Positions 45,231-54,480 of a DNA stretch of 57,030 bases are shown here, in pieces. The notes beneath the pieces were generated by a model. The model saw only the letters and a program-made list of their open reading frames with translations, made no database searches and was not told the DNA's origin. The stretch's first letter is position 1; each line of letters begins with the position of its first letter. This DNA comes from Nemertoderma westbladi (taxonomy: Eukaryota > Xenacoelomorpha > Nemertodermatida > Nemertodermatidae). The DNA is taken from contig JAUCBJ010003651.1 of assembly GCA_032718475.1 (NCBI GenBank), positions 1 to 57,030 of the forward strand. The letters run 5' to 3'. The translations under genes were made by a program, and so were the position numbers.

Positions 45231-46443
45231 TGTTCGCGCTTTTAGACCTTTAGCAGTTTAACCTGCTAATTTTAGGTGTCTTTTGTATATCAATTATTTA
45301 ATGTACTGAAGGTACATCAGCCGAAGCCAGCCTGTGCGCGACCATTCACCCACAGTTAAGGGAGACTGGATTCGGATGCTTTGATAGTGATTGCAGTGTA
45401 GACCTGCTGTATTATTCGATTGATCGTTAATATATAATCTCTGACAATATTATTCACTTTCGGGGAAATATTAACAGTTCCTTTAGGACGTGGCGCTTTA
45501 AGTATAAAACAGAGTTATGACTTATACTAATCACAACTGGATGGCTACTGAGTTTCGTAAAAGGCGCATTCTTTAGGAGATGCTTTATTAACCTTCACAC
45601 TACTTCACACTAGTTCACACTACTGGGCACTGATCTGCCGACTGTCACTGAATTTAATCAGATATAAGGAGGATCGCAACTGACACATGTAGGGATTATG
45701 AAATAGCATTCAATTCACACAAAACCACTATAATGTAAGTCGCAGTTGCTACCGGTAAACCTGTTCCTCTAACCTTTAGTAATCAAAGAGATTGAGGGTT
45801 TTATGATTATTCATCGGTATTCTCCAAATATATCAGCAATATATACCAGCATAACACAGTAACACCAATTAATAACAGAATCAAATAATGCGGTGAACAG
45901 TCAGTATGTGTAGTTGAATCGCGTTGCGTGATGCCGCGATGTGGCGGTGTGCTGCGCCGTGAGTCTGCTGTGTGCTATGTTAATAGTTTTACGTTCCTTT
46001 GATCAAAGCCATCTGATGTTTCTGAGGTTTAGGTCAAAGTCTTAAACTTCCACAGAAGTACAGAAGAATCCTAAGCCGGTGTTCTGGGCTTAGAAAGATA
46101 CACACTGACTGAATTGCGTGAGTTTCTGTATGCACTGTCCAACATAAAATGAAAATCGCTCTGATTGGTCGAGCCAAACAAAGAACAAAGAAAGCCAAAA
46201 AGCTCCACGTCGACATATCAGCTGATAGATGTCGTCATCTGAACTACACTGTATTAAGAGTATTTTAGCGTATTGCGGCATAAAATGGCTTGTTATGTCC
46301 GCTAAAGTACACATACAGAAAAATGGCTTTTTATGTCCACTAAAACACCTACACAGTAAGAAAACGGCTTTTTATGTCCGCTAAAACACCTACAGAGTAC
46401 TTTGCGGGGAAAATAACTAGCTAGATCCGCAAAAGCCTTTACA
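45231..46443 (-). repeat. LTR of BEL/Pao copy 1 (5' LTR in element sense)
   Basis: This 1213-bp LTR is the partner of 33761-34983. In element sense it starts TGTAAAGGC and ends GCGCGAACA. It should hold the promoter and polyadenylation signal. It is flanked on the right by the duplication ATGAA and the 46-bp minisatellite. Confidence 0.95.
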
Positions 46444-47004
46444 ATGAATAAGGTGATCTACCGGTACCATTATAGTTCAAACAATTACTATGAATGAGGT
46501 GATCTACCGGTACCATTATAGTTCAAACAATTACTATGAAGGAGGTGATCTACCGGTACCATTATAGTTAAAACAATTACTATGAATAAGGTGATCTACC
46601 GGTACCATTATAGTTCAAACAATTACTATGAATGAGGTGATCTACCGGTACCATTATAGTTCAAACAATTACTTTGAATAAGGTGATCTACCGGTACCAT
46701 TATAATTCAAACAATTACTATGAATAAGGTGATCTGCCGGTACCATTATAGTTCAAACAATTACTATGAATGAGGTGATCTACCGGTACCATTATAGTTC
46801 AAACAATTACTATGAATGAGGTGATCTACTGGTACCATTATAGTTCAAACAATTACTATGAATGAGGTGATCTACCGGTACCATTATAGTTCAAACAATT
46901 ACTATGAATGAGGTGATCTACCGGTACCATTATAGTTCAAACAATTACTATGAATGAGGTGATCTACCGGTACCATTATAGTTCAAACAATTACTATGAA
47001 TGAG
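46444..47004. repeat. 46-bp minisatellite, segment 3
   Basis: About twelve copies of the 46-bp unit. Several units here read GAATAAGG instead of GAATGAGG, a variant absent from segment 2 and shared with segment 4. It ends within a unit, at ATGAATGAG. Confidence 0.95.
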
Positions 47005-47759
47005 CTTATTATTGTTACCATACTGCTATATGCCTCGCCACAAAGTTGTGGAGTTCCAGCAGTTTTGATTAATTGTTATAATGACCTTAATTATTTTATA
47101 TTTTTTATTAAAATCGCATTAATTATGTCCCAAAGTTCCCAGCGATGCTGCAGGTGCATGGCCGGGTCTTGTGGCCCATCAACCAAATGTCGCTGCGCCC
47201 GCGGGGGACGTCCCTGTGTTGGCTGCAAACCGTCGGATTGTGACGACTACAAGAATCCTCACAGCCTCACCGTGTCAGCCACCAGGCGCGCCACAACTGC
47301 GATCCCTGCCTCAGCTGTATCTCCAGTCGGTTTGTCCCTCGAGGAGGACGACGTGGCCGTGTATCACAGCAATTCGACTTCCGATTCAGACTCATATTTG
47401 AGCGCCGTTATAACTCAGATCCCGTTACTGCGCAAAGTCGATATGGGCGCTGACCCAGCGACCCGGGTTCCTGCGGGAGAACCTCATCCTCTACCTCCAT
47501 CGACTTCAGACCGCCTGGAGAGCGCCTTTGGGGGACCATGGCTCAATGCCCCCTGGCGTTTCAACTGATCTGGACTGGGGAGCCCGCTACTCTCGACTTG
47601 CCGGCCTTTCAGGTCGCCTCTATACAGTGCCCGGTGGCAACGTGGGGCGAAAGGTGGCGGTGTTTCTTGCCCGTGAGGTGGAGAAATTGACCGAGGGAGT
47701 CCACCCTTCTGAGCGCCCCCTTTGCTTCATCGCGACTGTGTTCCAGCTCCATTATACTG
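47005..47759 (+). mobile_element. Fragment of an unknown retroelement-like sequence within the minisatellite
   Basis: GC-richer DNA of about 755 bp lies between minisatellite segments 3 and 4. The minisatellite does not resume in register: the left side stops after AATGAG and the right side restarts at TAGTTCAAAC, with roughly half a unit missing. No target duplication is seen. The right edge shares CCATTATA with the minisatellite unit, so microhomology-mediated joining is possible. It contains one Cys-rich ORF and a frameshifted continuation. Confidence 0.6.
47125..47750 (+). pseudogene. Cys-rich protein, frameshifted (retroelement ORF-like)
   Basis: ATG at 47125 starts MSQSSQRCCRCMAGSCG, with a Cys cluster (CCRCMAGSCGPSTKCRC, GRPCVGCKPSDCDDYKNP) that resembles a compact metal-binding domain in the first 45 residues. 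The middle is Ser/Asp-rich. At about 47535 the frame breaks (stop at 47566-47568) and continues in another frame as PPGVSTDLDWGARYSRLAG, YTVPGGNVGRKVAVFL and HPSERPLCFIATVFQ, ending at the minisatellite. I recall similar Cys-rich plus GG..GRK..-type ORFs from invertebrate repeats, probably retroelements, but cannot name the family. Confidence 0.5.
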
Positions 47760-47970
47760 TAGTTCAAACAATTACTATGAATGAGGTGATCTACCGGTAC
47801 CATTATAGTTCAAACAATTACTATGAATAAGGTGATCTACCGGTACCATTATAGTTCAAACAATTACTATGAATGAGGTGATCTACTGGTACCATTATAG
47901 TTCAAACAATTACTATGAATGAGGTGAATGACTATTACCATTATCGTTCAAACAATTACTATAAATGAGA
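47760..47970. repeat. 46-bp minisatellite, segment 4
   Basis: About four and a half copies of the same unit, the last degenerate (GACTATTACCATTATCG). This is the right-hand end of the original array. Confidence 0.93.
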
Positions 47971-48119
47971 CAGATCAAGGCGTCCTCGCACAGTCCCTTG
48001 TGAGACGTGCACAGTGCAGAAAGTTGATACATTGAAAGTTATATACTTCTTGCGTTCGATTATATTCCATACTGTATATCCGTATTTATTTATATAAAAC
48101 TTATATGGAAAGTGATAGG

Positions 48120-48169
48120 AAAAATTATCTTTCATTAGTGACAGATTTCAATAATGAAAGATAATTTTT
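48120..48169. repeat. Perfect 18-bp hairpin
   Basis: AAAAATTATCTTTCATTA (48120-48137) is exactly inverted as TAATGAAAGATAATTTTT (48152-48169), with a 14-base loop. The remaining DNA of 47971-48198 is AT-rich with no gene. Confidence 0.8.
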
Positions 48170-48198
48170 GTTTGGGCACAGTGCTTTAAATGCTGCAG

Positions 48199-48378
48199 CC
48201 TAGCCCAACCCCGGCTTTCATCCTTCAGTGGTCGATAAATGGGAACCAAGGCAACTTGGGAAACATAGTGGAAGGGTTTACTGTGGAAAATCACCCATGG
48301 GGTGAACAGGCATTCCTTGGCTTAACGAGCCTAAAAGATTCTCCCATTCATTTCAATAATTGGTTATTTATGAGAATT
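48199..48378 (+). CDS. Candidate host exon
   Basis: Acceptor TTTAAATGCTGCAG precedes an open segment beginning PSPTPAFILQWSINGNQGN and containing EGFTVENHPWGEQAFLG and SLKDSPIHFNNW. This is protein-like and unlike the flanking DNA. If the donor is ATT|GTAATC (weak) the exon is 60 whole codons in phase 0, fitting the phase-0 exons at 30663 and 48650. Other donors are possible and the 3' border is uncertain. No family is recognised. Confidence 0.35.
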
Positions 48379-48649
48379 GTAATCATTAGCTCTGTTTTTA
48401 GAGTTTTTATTATGACAAAAAAGGCGTTAACTTATAAGAAAGTTAAATTTTATTTAGAAGTTTTATTATCTCCAGATTGTTAGTGTAGTGGAGTAGCGTA
48501 CATTGTCATGATCTCTTGGCTCCCGCCCATTTCTACCTTGCATCTTTAAATGGTTGCTGAATTACAGTAGTACCCAGGCCTACAAATTTCCTTAATAAAT
48601 TAAAAATTGCCTTTGCTTCCAATTATTGTCACTCTTTTTTCCACAATAG

Positions 48650-48796
48650 GATGATGTTTCCAGTTACATGGGTGAGGATTACGTTGGATTAATACTGGAA
48701 CCAAACTACAATTCATCCGTCGATTTATCCACTTTCAACCAACGAACTCAAAACCTTTGCAATGGTGTGCCGACGTTCACTATGCATATTTGTCAG
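48650..48796 (+). CDS. Candidate host exon with good splice borders
   Basis: Acceptor ACTCTTTTTTCCACAATAG has a clear pyrimidine tract and is followed by 49 whole codons ending at TGTCAG|GTTAAT. The peptide starts DDVSSYMGEDYVGLILEPN and ends TQNLCNGVPTFTMHICQ. Both borders are phase 0. The motif MGEDY also appears at the start of the candidate exon at 30663, which may be coincidence. It has two Cys and one N-glycosylation-type NSS. Product unknown. Confidence 0.45.
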
Positions 48797-51705
48797 GTTA
48801 ATTTATTTTATTCCAAAATTGCAACATTACTCAACGCCGTTCGTATTAACAGCGAATAGTTATTTAGCACTTTACAACTTAAGAGGATATTACAGTATTG
48901 TATTGTCCTGTACATTTAATATTGTATTTGGTGTTATTGTTTACGTGGTTACTATGACGGCGTTAGGTAATGTCCCCCTAGTGGACATTACCTAACGTTA
49001 CCATAGTAACATGGTTACCACGTAAACAATAGGTGGAAATTTGCCTGACAGCCAGCTAGGCCTAAGGCATTACCTACCGGTAGGCGGGGTATAGCTATTA
49101 ATAACCAGTAGGGCCTAGCTTATTATAACATGGCTCCAAACGCCACCATAAATATATGCTAACTTATTTATAACACAATTTATGTCATTTTTACATTTAT
49201 TTATACAGCAACTAATTTAATTTGTGCAGTTTCTATCACTTATACTAGAGACGGGCCTAGCGGCCCGTAGGAGACAGTACGAGTCAAGTAAAAGCTTTTT
49301 GTTCTGTCTGATAACAAATTAGTGTGAGCGTAGTCCCGGTGGTATACGAGAAATTTTCTAGACAACTTCAAACTATAATTATTATGTTGTAATCATCTAA
49401 TGAATTATAAAAGCTGTTGTGATTATAGAAGATAGAGAGCAGTTAGCGAAATGATTATTTTATTCTATCGGATAGAGTAGTCGGAGTCTCAGAGAGGAGT
49501 CGAGGTGTCAATTGATTAAAAATAATAACAGCAGTTGTCATGAATTCAATACAATCGCGCACAAGAAGTGATAAGACAAATTCGTTCTTATTTTTGTAAT
49601 AAATAAAACAAGTTGAGATGTTTCAATGTAAACCGCGATATAAATTAAATACAACAATTATATTATTATTATAACAGATTTTTATATTTCAAACTATAAT
49701 GTTAGCGTTATGGAGAATCATTATTGTGCAGCCTCCACAGTATTAATGTTGGCACAAAGATTTCAAAATTATTTTTCAAAGTTATTTAGCTTGCACGCCA
49801 ATTAATTAACTTTTGGAAGAGTTATTCAGCTGAGACTGTAATAGCCAGCTAAACCAGTTAATGTTTGCTTACTGTCTAGGTTGTAGAGTAGAGTGATGAT
49901 AATACTTGGCACAGAAAGTACTTCTTTGTTAGTTGCCCTTCATATTCAATTCATTACCAGGCCATCTCTATACATGCGTGCCAGCTGGTGTTCTTACTGT
50001 ATCATTGCACCTATGGCAATTTTCGTGTTTTGGGACTATTTTTCGAAATAAAACAAGTTGAAATATTTCAATTTAAACCGCGATTTCACAAGTACCCATA
50101 GAAATCTATTTTCATGGTCCATGCAAAATGTCATCAAAATCGTTAAAGCCGTTTTTGCTCTAGGTCAGTAGTCAGTTGTAGCCAGTAGCCAGTAGCTTTT
50201 TTTCTTACAGGAATCAAGTCTTACGACTTGCTTACTAGAGACGGCGTCAAGACGCCCTTAAGCAAGTCGGAAGTCATCAATCAAATGTAAATTTCATCAA
50301 CAATGTTTGCCTATGTTCTGAAGGAAAGTGCTAATTACCTATGGTCAGAGAGAGAGATTCCACTCGGTAACTTGGCAATTACTCAAATCCATTCACCTGA
50401 ATGGCACAGTAGAGTAAACTAAAGTAGTAAATTTCCTCAACAATATTTGCCTATGGTCTGAAGGAAAGCCGCTAAATGCCATTCACCTATAAAACATTTT
50501 GAATGCCACAGTGTGTAATACAGATATTAAGAATTGATTTTTACATTTCAAACTATAATGTTAGCCTATGGAAAATCATATTAGGTGGTTGATTAAATAT
50601 ACACTTTTATAAACATAGTCTCCACAGTATTAATGATGGCCAAAAGATTTATAAATAAAACAATTAGATGCAATGTATTTTAGTTGATACACTACATGTA
50701 CACTGTACATATACATACATGTACACATCGACATTGTAGATGGTGTGGAAAGTTCTGTCCATTCAACTAATGCTGAGCTTCGCGGTAGGTAGGACAAAGG
50801 AATTTAGTTGCCAAACCAGATGGTGTAATTGTTCTATGCCTTACACTCTGTCTATGACAGACGAGGTTTGTTTGTCCTGTACAAACAATGCAACCTACTC
50901 TCACTCGAGTTGAGTTGAGATGTAATTAGTAGGCCATTCCTCAATTGAATAGCATTACTGGGCCATCTCTATACATGTCATTCATTCTAAATGCCATTCA
51001 CCTATAAAACATTTTGAATGCCACAGTGTGTAACCTGATACAGATAATAAGCATTGATTTTTACATCTCAAACTATAATGTTAGCCTATGGAAAATCATA
51101 TTATGTGGTTGATTAAATATACACTTTTATAAACATACAGTCTACATAGTATTAATGTTGGCATTAATGTAGCCAACACAAGTCATTCAGCTTACATTAT
51201 CAGAGTGAGTAACTTGCAGATATTCCCATAGAATGCACTGGGAAGAGTAATTCAGCTGAAGCGATAATAGATCTCAAACTAAACCAACCTGTTAATGTTT
51301 GCTTTGCCAGAGAGTGGTAGGGCCTAAACAAACAGTATGAGTGTACTAAGTACAGTAATCTTAGCAACCTCATCGATTTATACTAAGGAAGTGATTTTTT
51401 ATGTCCTTTTATTTGACTTCTTTTGTCCTCCCTTTTTTACGAATTGTGCAATGACCTTTGTTGTCCCTTTAATGACTTTTGTTGTCCTTTTAATGACTTT
51501 TTATGTATGTATTTCTTCAAACTGTCAGACTGCTAATTTCTGGACTGTCAGACAGTTGATTTCAACATGCATTGCCAAAACATTCAAAATTTGTTGATTT
51601 ATGGTCTGTCGGACATTTGGTTTCACTATGCCTGTGCCAAAACATTCCAAGATTTATAGACTATAAGATAGATTTCCATGCGCCTGTGGTAAAAGACTCT
51701 AAATT
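48797..51705. repeat. Non-coding region with hairpin and dispersed direct repeats
   Basis: No gene supported. A long hairpin lies at 48936-49030. A diverged direct repeat containing CAAACTATAATGTTAGCCTATGGA-type sequence occurs at about 49676-49765, 50476-50640 and 50991-51165; the last two are close matches over roughly 150 bp, including ATGCCACAGTGTGTAA and GGTTGATTAAATATACAC. Short repeats of TTTAATGACTTTTGTTGTCC occur at about 51450-51500. Confidence 0.6.
48936..49030. repeat. Long hairpin (about 40-bp arms)
   Basis: ATTGTTTACGTGGTTACTAT... at 48936 is inverted as ...ACCACGTAAACAAT ending at 49030. The inner arm CGTTAGGTAATGTCC pairs with GGACATTACCTAACG around a 7-base loop. One arm has about 10 extra bases. 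A small MITE or a hairpin RNA source are both possible. Confidence 0.75.
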
Positions 51706-52952
51706 TGTTCGCGCTTTTGAAGACCTTTAGCAGTTTAACCTGCCAAAATTTATATGTCTTCTAGTTAATTAAAACCACTTTAGCATACGACAATAATTTA
51801 TGCTAATACGCAAAACATTAGCCGAAGTCAGCCCATGCGCGATCATTCACCCGATGGATCTACACCCGGGAGACTGAATTCGGATGCTTGAATTGTATTA
51901 TTACAGTGTAAGGTTGCAGTGTATACCTATGTATTATTCGATAGATCGTTAATAATTAATCTCTGACAAATATTATTGGCTTTCGGGAAATATTAACAGT
52001 TCCTTTAGGACGTGGCGCTTTATCTATTTAAACAGAACTAAGACTTATACTAAACGCAACGATACTGCTTATGATTAAAGTATAAAACGTATTCTTTAGG
52101 AAATACTTTGTTACCAATCACGATCATACACACTATTCTGCCGACAGTCAGTACATTTGATCACACATAAAGAGAGCAGTAATTGACTCACGTAGGGTCT
52201 GCTAAATAACATTGGATTCAATACACACCACATTAATATAAATCGCAATTGTTATGTATAGCCGGTCTCTCTAACCTGTAGTGTTATCAAGAAAATTGGG
52301 AATTGGGTGATTTATCCGTATTATCCAAATAGCAATATTTCCATCAACAAATATTTACAATTAATAACTGACGGTAAAATAACAGTACAAACAATATGAT
52401 TATTGCAATTAAATTAAGTGAGTATGTTAATTAAGTAAGGTGACACCGCCGGTAACAGTTTATACTTTCGATAATTCAAGCAGTTTACGGTACAGCAGTA
52501 TCTATCCAAAAAATGCCGGTGTTTCTGGCTTAGACAGCAATAACAACAAAGTATCAAGTAAAAAGCAGTAAGACTGAACACACTCCTTATGATCGACTAA
52601 AAAGCTACACATCGACAGGAAAAATCGCTCTGATTGGCTCAAGCCAAACAAAGAACCACACATCTAATGGCTGTCTCCATGTCAGCAACCAGCTGTTAGA
52701 TGTCGTAATATGAATCATCACGGCTAAGCTGTGAAAGGTGGTTGGTGCATTACAAGTTTTTTGTCTTACCATGTCCGCTAAAACACGTATATAGCAGAAT
52801 GATTTTTATGTCCGTTAAAACACCTGTAAAGGTACCTTGCGGGCGAGGGGAATATATATACAGTTAGAAAACCTTTTGAGAGTATTCCAGCGTCTGGGGG
52901 GGAACTGGCCAGCAAGGGCAAACGTATCAGTTATCCCACAAAAGCTTTTACA
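51706..52952 (-). repeat. LTR of BEL/Pao copy 2 (3' LTR in element sense)
   Basis: This segment of about 1247 bp aligns with the copy 1 LTR in blocks (TTAACAGTTCCTTTAGGACG, AAAATCGCTCTGATTGG, TAGATGTCGT) but with many differences and indels. The purine-rich motif beside it on the minus strand (CTGGGAGCGG) matches that of copy 1. Confidence 0.85.
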
Positions 52953-53030
52953 CCGCTCCCAGAAAATGGGATTTAAGTCTATAAAATATACAAAATCACA
53001 GTTTCTAAAATACAAAAATACTCTAAACAG

Positions 53031-54035
53031 TTAGTCTTTCTTGCGCGGACGGCGTTTACGCAGTTTTTTGAAGCTAGCAAGAGTCCTTTTCTCCTTGGGG
53101 CGAGCCACTTTACTAGGAGGGCTATAACTCCTGGGTGAAGGGTGCAATATGATTGCATCAGAAGGTATGGGATTGCGATCGGTATATCCGCCGGTCGAAG
53201 TACCGGGTTGATGGACATCAACGTCCGGGGAGAGGGGTCTAACGGCTTTGAGAGCTCGTTTCAAGACAGCCGCTCTTACGGGTCCTTTACGAGCGGTCTG
53301 AACGAGGGCCGTGGGTGGACCATAGGCAGTTAGAAACTTCCTTGGTTTAATGGTTCTTTCCAACTCGCGTTCGCGGGCTCGATACTCGTAAGGCCGTCGA
53401 TATACCTCTTGTAACTCAGGGTGTGAGTTGACGAATAAGTCTCCATAGGCAGGGTCTTGACGGATAAAGTTTATTAAGTTGTAAGACTGGATGTCACTCG
53501 GATTAATGCTCCTGAGAAATTTACGCACATATTTGGTTGAAATACACCCCCCAACGCGCCCCAACAGCCCACAACCCGACAGGCGCGATTTCCGCTCGAC
53601 GGAGGCAAACAAATATGGATGGAACGCACAAACTCCCCCATAGGCGCGTCCGGGATAACAGCGATGGCGTGAGTCACAATGCAAATCAGCGTTCGCTTCC
53701 CAAGCTCTTATATAACGTAGTACAATCATTTCACCCACGCTCTCTAAATCATGGTTAAAGGGACAATCAAAGCTGGCGTGTCCTTTTAATTGACAATGAT
53801 GGCATTGAGTCATAAATTGGGGGCAGACGGCAAAAATGTGCAAATTATTAAGCCGACAATATGCACAATAGATTTCCATCGACGGTTGCTCGTGGAAATA
53901 GGAACAAAGATCGTTGGTGTCCATAGACGTAATATGGTCTCTCGATGCGCACAGCCGACAACTTTGTCTAGAAACATAGTTGGCATGGCGATAATCATAC
54001 GCAGTAAGACACTGAGGACCTTGATACCATTCCAA
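53031..54035 (-). CDS. Accessory ORF B of BEL/Pao copy 2: zinc-knuckle protein in envelope position
   Basis: The minus-strand frame is open from about 54140 to 53031, overlapping the end of ORF A. The first ATG in frame is at 53924 (MDTNDLCSYF), giving about 298 residues; a +1 frameshift from ORF A could give a longer fusion. The N-terminal part is Cys/His-rich: SCRLCASRDH, YCAYCRLNN, then CHHCQLKGHASFDC, a perfect C-X2-C-X4-H-X4-C zinc knuckle. The middle has WEANADLHCDSRHRC. The C-terminus is basic and Pro/Ser-rich, ending KKLRKRRPRKKD, a possible nuclear or nucleic-acid-binding signal. There is no signal peptide, membrane segment or glycoprotein pattern, so it is not a usual envelope. A nucleic-acid-binding role is inferred. 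Confidence 0.65.
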   Translation of the reverse strand: MEWYQGPQCLTAYDYRHANYVSRQSCRLCASRDHITSMDTNDLCSYFHEQPSMEIYCAYCRLNNLHIFAVCPQFMTQCHHCQLKGHASFDCPFNHDLESVGEMIVLRYIRAWEANADLHCDSRHRCYPGRAYGGVCAFHPYLFASVERKSRLSGCGLLGRVGGCISTKYVRKFLRSINPSDIQSYNLINFIRQDPAYGDLFVNSHPELQEVYRRPYEYRARERELERTIKPRKFLTAYGPPTALVQTARKGPVRAAVLKRALKAVRPLSPDVDVHQPGTSTGGYTDRNPIPSDAIILHPSPRSYSPPSKVARPKEKRTLASFKKLRKRRPRKKD

Positions 54036-54081
54036 TATGTAGTCGCTATCGCTACTCCGAGACGTGGGAGGCTGAATCTCC

Positions 54082-54480
54082 TCAGATTCTAGACATATTG
54101 GTTCGTCTTCCCAGTCTGTTACGAATAGAATTTTCGTGATCTATTCTCGGTTTATCGTTACGACGCCGCTGGGTATGATATTTAAATAGAACCATTTCCC
54201 CTTCGGTGTCTACATCGTCCGTATCATGTAAATCGATAGGATGGCCGGTAGTTAAGAAGTCCATATACGTACCATTGCGATTCGTATAGCGAGCGGTGAA
54301 TTTTCTATAGTCCGCTTCGCGCGTAAGTTGTTCCTGGGACATCGGCGGTTCGATATAACGACCATCGTCCTCCGCAATAGTCGGATCAGCTTCACCGCGT
54401 ATCAAGCTATCCACAAACGCTTGTAAAGGTAGAGTATATCGCTCTCTAATACCAAGGTCATCTTCTATCAATTCCGTCAT
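54082..54480 (-). CDS. Accessory ORF A of BEL/Pao copy 2
   Basis: This is a homologue of 36154-36600 in copy 1: MTELIEDDLGIRERYTLPLQ, then ...EDDGRYIEPPMSQEQLT and TTGHPIDLHDTDDVDTEGEM. It has 132 residues, and its C-terminus differs after IDHENSIRN, where ORF B starts to overlap in the +1 frame. The protein is acidic and has no cysteines. ORF A ends at TGA with ORF B open across the junction, so coupled expression by frameshift or reinitiation is possible. Function unknown. Confidence 0.6.
   Translation of the reverse strand: MTELIEDDLGIRERYTLPLQAFVDSLIRGEADPTIAEDDGRYIEPPMSQEQLTREADYRKFTARYTNRNGTYMDFLTTGHPIDLHDTDDVDTEGEMVLFKYHTQRRRNDKPRIDHENSIRNRLGRRTNMSRI

Larger units (their letters stand above)
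33761..46443 (-). mobile_element. BEL/Pao-like LTR retrotransposon, copy 1, lacking RT, RNase H and integrase core
   Basis: Two long terminal repeats (33761-34983 and 45231-46443) begin TGTTCGCGC and end CTTTACA on the plus strand. A perfect 5-bp duplication, ATGAA, flanks the element (33756-33760 and 46444-46448) inside the 46-bp minisatellite. Genes run on the minus strand: leader, gag-protease-pol remnant, a non-coding block, two accessory reading frames, then the 3' LTR. A purine-rich CTGGGAGCAG (minus strand) abuts the 3' LTR and may be the polypurine tract. No primer-binding site was recognised. The LTRs differ at only about twenty places by eye, suggesting fairly recent insertion. Confidence 0.92.

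Noticed and set aside
51337-51597. 86-codon plus-strand open frame
   Set aside because: It covers short tandem repeats (MTFVV-type) and is compositionally odd.
53031-54035. Envelope gene in BEL copy 2
   Set aside because: The position fits, but there is no signal peptide, membrane segment, furin-type site or glycoprotein pattern; Cys/His motifs point to zinc binding.
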